Assembly: GCF_021532275.1 (NCBI RefSeq) | Contig: NZ_JACBOT010000001.1 | Coordinates: 1 to 64,000, forward strand | Reading direction: 5' to 3' | From: Brevibacterium sp. UCMA 11754 | GTDB lineage: Bacteria > Actinomycetota > Actinomycetes > Actinomycetales > Brevibacteriaceae | DNA: 64,000 nucleotides | Shown: positions 60,544 to 64,000 of the stretch, piece after piece | How the letters are laid out: every line of letters begins with the position of its first letter | Position numbering within the stretch: position 1 is the stretch's first letter | Position numbers and translations under genes: made by a program | Notes under the pieces: generated by a model | Seen by the model: the letters and a program-made list of their open reading frames with translations, nothing else | Database searches by the model: none | Told to the model about the DNA's origin: nothing

Positions 60544-62349
60544 CGACCACGCCTCCCACAGCCGGGCGTAGCGGCCGCCTTGAGCGACGAGTTCCTCGTG
60601 TGGGCCCTCTTCGACGATCTGTCCGTGCTCCATGACGAGCACGCGATCAGCGGTCTCGGCCTGGCTGAGGCGGTGGGCGACGACGAGAGCTCCGCGCCCG
60701 GCGAGTGCGGCCCTGGCCGATTGCTCGAGAGTGTGGGCTCCGGCGGATCCCGCCTCGGCGGTGGCCTCGTCGAGGATCGCGAAGTCCGGATTCGCCAGCA
60801 CCAGACGGGCGAGTGCGATCGTCTGCTCCTGCACCGCGCTCAGACGGGTTCCGCCGTCACCGATCTCGGTGTCGGAACCGTGTGCTAGCTCGCTCACCCA
60901 ATCGGCTCCGACCGTGTCCAAGGCCGCAGTGACCAATTCGTCCGAAGCGTCCGGGACGGGCAGGGCCACGTTGTCGTGCAGGGTGCCGTTGAAGGTATGG
61001 ACCTCCTGGGCGACCATCGTGATGTGGCCGCGCAGCACGGATTCGGGCAGCGCGGTCAGAGCCTCCGGCTGTTCATGTTCGGTGCACTCTTTCGCCGAGG
61101 CGGCTGTGCCGGATTCGAGTCGCGCCAGTCCGCGCGTGGGTGCGGAGAGTCCGGCCGCGATCCGTGCCAGCGTGGACTTCCCGGCCCCGGTGGTGCCGAC
61201 GACGGCGACGACTTCGCCCGGCTCCAGTCGCAGAGTCACACCCTTGAGGACGTGGTTGCTCGATTCCGGATCCTCGTCGTAGGTGAACCACAGGTCCTCG
61301 AGCACGAGGGCCGGAGAGTCGATGATGACGTCGCTCGTCCGCCTCGGCGAACTGCCTGCCTCATCGATGACGCCGACCATGCGCGTAAGCGAAGCGCCGG
61401 CGGATTGGATCTGGTCGAAGAGCCCGACCAGCGCCCCGATGGGGTTGAACAGACGGTGGAAGACCAAGGCAGCGGTCGTGACTGCCCCGGCCGTGGTCTC
61501 ACCGGTGAAGACCAAAGCGAATCCGGCGACGAGGAGCAGGGAGAGCACGACGGCCTCGGCGCGGTTGTTGCGTCCGAAGGCACGGGTCAGGAAGCGGAAG
61601 ACATTGATCGACAGGTCACGGGCCTCGCCGGAGGCCGAGTCGATGCGGGTCAGCTCGCCGTCCTCGGCGCGGTAGGCACGGAGGGTCTGTGCTCCGGTGA
61701 GTCCGCCCAGCAGCCGACCGGCGCGCCTGCCGAACGCCGCCCGCTCCTCCTTGTAGATCGGTTCCGAGCGGGGCAGATACCAGCGCAGGGTGAGCCAGTA
61801 CATCGGCAGTGCGACGAGGCCGACGATGCCCAGTCGCCAGTCGATCGTGCCCAGGCCCACGGCGGAGACGATGACGATGAGCAGCGATTCGACAACGAGC
61901 GGCAGCACCTGGGCGGCGGCCTCGCTGATCTTGCGGGAGTCGTCGGCGACGCGGGAGACCAGGTCGCCGGTGCCGGTCTTCTCGATGCGCTGGGAATCCA
62001 GTCTGAGCGCGGATTCGACGACCTGGGTGCGCAGCTCGGCGACGACGGGCATGGCGATATGGGCCAGTGACCACGCGCTGACCCACGTGCCCACCGCCAT
62101 GACGATGCCGGCGGCCGCAACGGCGATCGCGCAGGTCCAGACGAGATCCGGGCCGGCGCCGGTGGGCAGTTCGTCGACGAGGCGGCCGATCGCCCAGGGC
62201 CCGACGAGACCGGCACCTGCGTTGGCCAGACCCGAGACGGCGAGCACAACGAGCCATCCGCTTCGCGCCCTCAGCAACGGTGTCAGGTGGGAGAAGGAGC
62301 GTCGCCTCGAGGCGATCGACAGAGTAGCGGGCGCGGGAGATTCGGTCAT
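60538..62349 (-). CDS. ABC exporter half, intact Walker motifs but altered signature
   Basis: 603 residues. Six membrane helices then an ATPase domain. Walker A VVGTTGAGKSTLARIAAG, Walker B FAILDEATAEAG and H-loop VVAHRLSQ are intact, but the signature LSGGQ reads LSAVQEQTIALARL. Its start overlaps the partner stop (ATGA). It should form a heterodimer with the adjacent gene, in which this half binds and hydrolyses ATP at one site only. Substrate unknown; family exports drugs, lipids or peptides. Confidence 0.9.
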   Translation of the reverse strand: MTESPAPATLSIASRRRSFSHLTPLLRARSGWLVVLAVSGLANAGAGLVGPWAIGRLVDELPTGAGPDLVWTCAIAVAAAGIVMAVGTWVSAWSLAHIAMPVVAELRTQVVESALRLDSQRIEKTGTGDLVSRVADDSRKISEAAAQVLPLVVESLLIVIVSAVGLGTIDWRLGIVGLVALPMYWLTLRWYLPRSEPIYKEERAAFGRRAGRLLGGLTGAQTLRAYRAEDGELTRIDSASGEARDLSINVFRFLTRAFGRNNRAEAVVLSLLLVAGFALVFTGETTAGAVTTAALVFHRLFNPIGALVGLFDQIQSAGASLTRMVGVIDEAGSSPRRTSDVIIDSPALVLEDLWFTYDEDPESSNHVLKGVTLRLEPGEVVAVVGTTGAGKSTLARIAAGLSAPTRGLARLESGTAASAKECTEHEQPEALTALPESVLRGHITMVAQEVHTFNGTLHDNVALPVPDASDELVTAALDTVGADWVSELAHGSDTEIGDGGTRLSAVQEQTIALARLVLANPDFAILDEATAEAGSAGAHTLEQSARAALAGRGALVVAHRLSQAETADRVLVMEHGQIVEEGPHEELVAQGGRYARLWEAWSA

Positions 62350-64000
62350 CGGGTCACCGCCTGACGGTAGGACTCTGCGGCCGCGGACTCCGCGGCGAGG
62401 AGTTCGGCGTGGCCGCCGATGAGAACCTGTCCGTTCGCAGGAACGAAGACAACCGTGTCAGCGGCTGCCAGGAATGCCGGAGAGCTGGTGACGATGACGG
62501 TGGCAGCCGATCGGCTGGCCCGACGCAGATCGCTCACGCCGCTCGAGATGCGTGCCTCGGTGACGGCATCGACGGCGGTGGTGGGTTCGTGGAGGACGAG
62601 GATGCTCGGGTCGGCATTCAGCGCTCGGGCAAGGGCGACGCGCTGCCGTTGGCCGCCCGAGAGGTTGCCGCCGAGTTCCTGGATTCGGTGGTCCAGGCCC
62701 CCGTCGACGAGTCCGAGAAGTTCGTCGACCCCCGATGCGAGGAGCACCTCGGCGGGGACGGGGTGGTCGGTCGTGCCGACGACCATGGTGATGTTGGAGC
62801 GGATCGTGCCCTCGAAGAGGTCGACGGTGTGGGGCGAGACGATCATCTGGTCGGGACTCGTCCCACGGGCATGGGATGCCAGCGCTGCGAGGAGTGCCGT
62901 CGTCGGCTCGGCGCTCTCGGTGACGATGCACGTCAGTGAGCCGAACTCGGTGGTCAAGTCGACGCTGCGGTTCTCACCGACTGCCCAATCGCGGACGTCG
63001 ACCGCAGTGTCACTGATGTGGATCCTTGTCGGCCTCCCGCCTCGGCGCGGGGCCCTCTTGTCGGATTCTGTCTCGTCGGATTCTGTCTCAGCGGCTGCGT
63101 CGGTCGAGGTGAGTGTCGCGTCCGAGGGAACAGCCTCGGCGGAGTCGATGTCGGTCAGGAGCCGGGCGATCCTGCCTGCCGCGCCGTGTGATTGGGCGAA
63201 GAGGCCGACGATCTCGGCGAGCGCGCGCATCGGTTCGGTGAGGAATGCGGTCATACCGAGGATGCCGATGAGTGCCCCGACGCTCATCTGCCCTTCGATG
63301 AGCCGCAGGCTTGCGACGACGAGGACGATTGCGAGCACCGTCGACATCACGAGAGCACCCAGGCCTGCGAGTCGGCCTGTTCTCTCACCGGTGGCGATGC
63401 CGGCTGTCGCGGCCTCGTCGGAGGTCTTCTCGTAGCGGCGGACGGCCCAGGGCTCACCGCCCATGGCCTTGATCACGCGCAGACCGTGCATGAGGTCGGA
63501 TGCGGAACGACCGGCACCGGCCACTGCTTCGAGCTGGGTTGCGGCCTTCGCGGATACGGAACGGCTGGGAAGGGCGACGATGAGCAGCCCGATGGGCACG
63601 GCGATGAGGACGACGAGCCCGGTCACTGGGTCAGCGATGAGGAGGAATACTGCGGCGGCGACCATGCCCAGCACCGAGGCGATGCCGCGCCCGGCCTGGG
63701 CGAACGACTGCGCTGCGGTGTCGGCGTCTGCAGAGGCGATCGAGAGGACCTCACCGGAGGCGCGATCGGGCGGCAGGTTCGCCGAGGTGAGCGCGGCGTG
63801 GGTGATTTCAACGCGCAGGGCGTGGGCTTCGTGTTCGCGCGCGGCATTGCAGAACCGCGCACCGAAACGGTAGCCGAGGCTGAGCACGGTGAAGAGCAGA
63901 CCGAGGCCGATGATCGAGACGATGAGCATCGGAAGGGACAGGGGAATGATCGCACGGTCGACGATGATTCCGATGGCGACGGGCACGAGGGCTTCGCAGA
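62346..64000 (-). CDS. ABC exporter half, degenerate Walker motifs but intact signature (5' end outside window)
   Basis: At least 551 residues; the frame is open to the right edge, so the start lies beyond. Transmembrane domain then ATPase domain. The signature NLSGGQRQRVALARAL is intact, but Walker A reads TESAEPTT (no GxxGxGKS/T), the Walker B carboxylate before Glu is His (ILVLHEPTTAVD) and the H-loop is Ser (VIVTSSPAF). An insert with ETESDETESDK lies between the TM and ATPase domains. It complements the other half. Confidence 0.88.
   Translation of the reverse strand, partial: CEALVPVAIGIIVDRAIIPLSLPMLIVSIIGLGLLFTVLSLGYRFGARFCNAAREHEAHALRVEITHAALTSANLPPDRASGEVLSIASADADTAAQSFAQAGRGIASVLGMVAAAVFLLIADPVTGLVVLIAVPIGLLIVALPSRSVSAKAATQLEAVAGAGRSASDLMHGLRVIKAMGGEPWAVRRYEKTSDEAATAGIATGERTGRLAGLGALVMSTVLAIVLVVASLRLIEGQMSVGALIGILGMTAFLTEPMRALAEIVGLFAQSHGAAGRIARLLTDIDSAEAVPSDATLTSTDAAAETESDETESDKRAPRRGGRPTRIHISDTAVDVRDWAVGENRSVDLTTEFGSLTCIVTESAEPTTALLAALASHARGTSPDQMIVSPHTVDLFEGTIRSNITMVVGTTDHPVPAEVLLASGVDELLGLVDGGLDHRIQELGGNLSGGQRQRVALARALNADPSILVLHEPTTAVDAVTEARISSGVSDLRRASRSAATVIVTSSPAFLAAADTVVFVPANGQVLIGGHAELLAAESAAAESYRQAVTR

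Noticed and set aside
60976-62070. 364-codon frame antisense to the ABC gene
   Set aside because: Shadow of the ABC half with intact Walker motifs on the minus strand.

Overview
The window is high-GC DNA whose genes start mostly at ATG or GTG behind purine-rich ribosome sites. It carries LPxTG wall-anchored proteins, a fused proline-catabolic PutA, a beta-ketoadipate cluster with the actinobacterial pcaDC fusion (PcaL), and many one-base or four-base start/stop overlaps. This fits an actinobacterium of the order Micrococcales. Gene content makes me think of Brevibacterium, but I cannot run a search to confirm that.

Layout. 1-6.2 kb: the P5C-dehydrogenase half of PutA (cut by the left edge), a lipase-like hydrolase, an SDR with an unusual N-terminal extension, a divergent TetR regulator with a perfect 18-bp palindrome between them, and a flavin monooxygenase. 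6.3-9.2 kb: a large wall-anchored extracellular nuclease. 9.2-14.1 kb: a catabolic module (aldehyde dehydrogenase, aromatic-acid MFS importer, PrpF-type isomerase) under a divergent IclR regulator. 14.1-16.3 kb: small housekeeping genes and a small alarmone synthetase. 16.4-18.3 kb: a two-gene AbiE-like type IV toxin-antitoxin system whose promoter carries four symmetrically placed TGTTCA half-sites. 18.4-22.6 kb: an SDR, a tightly overlapping operon with a split TPP-dependent decarboxylase, a macrodomain protein and a glutamine amidotransferase. 22.6-25.8 kb: a surface locus with three SipW-type secreted proteins and a SipW-like signal peptidase that itself ends in an LPxTG sorting signal. 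26.1-27.4 kb: thiosulfate uptake (TsuA/TsuB-like). 27.6-33.0 kb: pobA-pcaHGBL, turning 4-hydroxybenzoate into beta-ketoadipate. 33.2-36.6 kb: two MFS transporters and a nitrobindin-like protein. 36.8-39.3 kb: a polar amino-acid ABC importer. 39.4-48.5 kb: amino-acid and amine enzymes (proline-racemase-like protein, large Orn/Lys/Arg decarboxylase, TPP enzyme, amidohydrolase, class III aminotransferase). 48.6-50.9 kb: IMPACT, YbaK and metallopeptidase genes, then tRNA-Glu, tRNA-Asp and tRNA-Phe.

At tRNA-Phe a small, decaying integrated element begins. A 26-bp stretch of the tRNA 3' part recurs exactly about 3 kb downstream. Between the copies lie a frameshifted tyrosine integrase, an acidic small protein, a secreted-protein gene with an internal stop, and a gene-free stretch with a cluster of GAGAC/GTCTC words. 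The far repeat supplies the stop codon of a CPBP membrane-protease gene. 54.9-64 kb holds an SDR, a patatin phospholipase, an acidic protein, a regulator plus PEP-mutase-like pair, MgtE, and a heterodimeric ABC exporter whose two halves have complementary motif loss.

The best candidates for follow-up are the AbiE-like pair with its four-site operator, the SipW/LPxTG surface locus, the tRNA-Phe element, the split TPP operon, and the strongly asymmetric ABC exporter.
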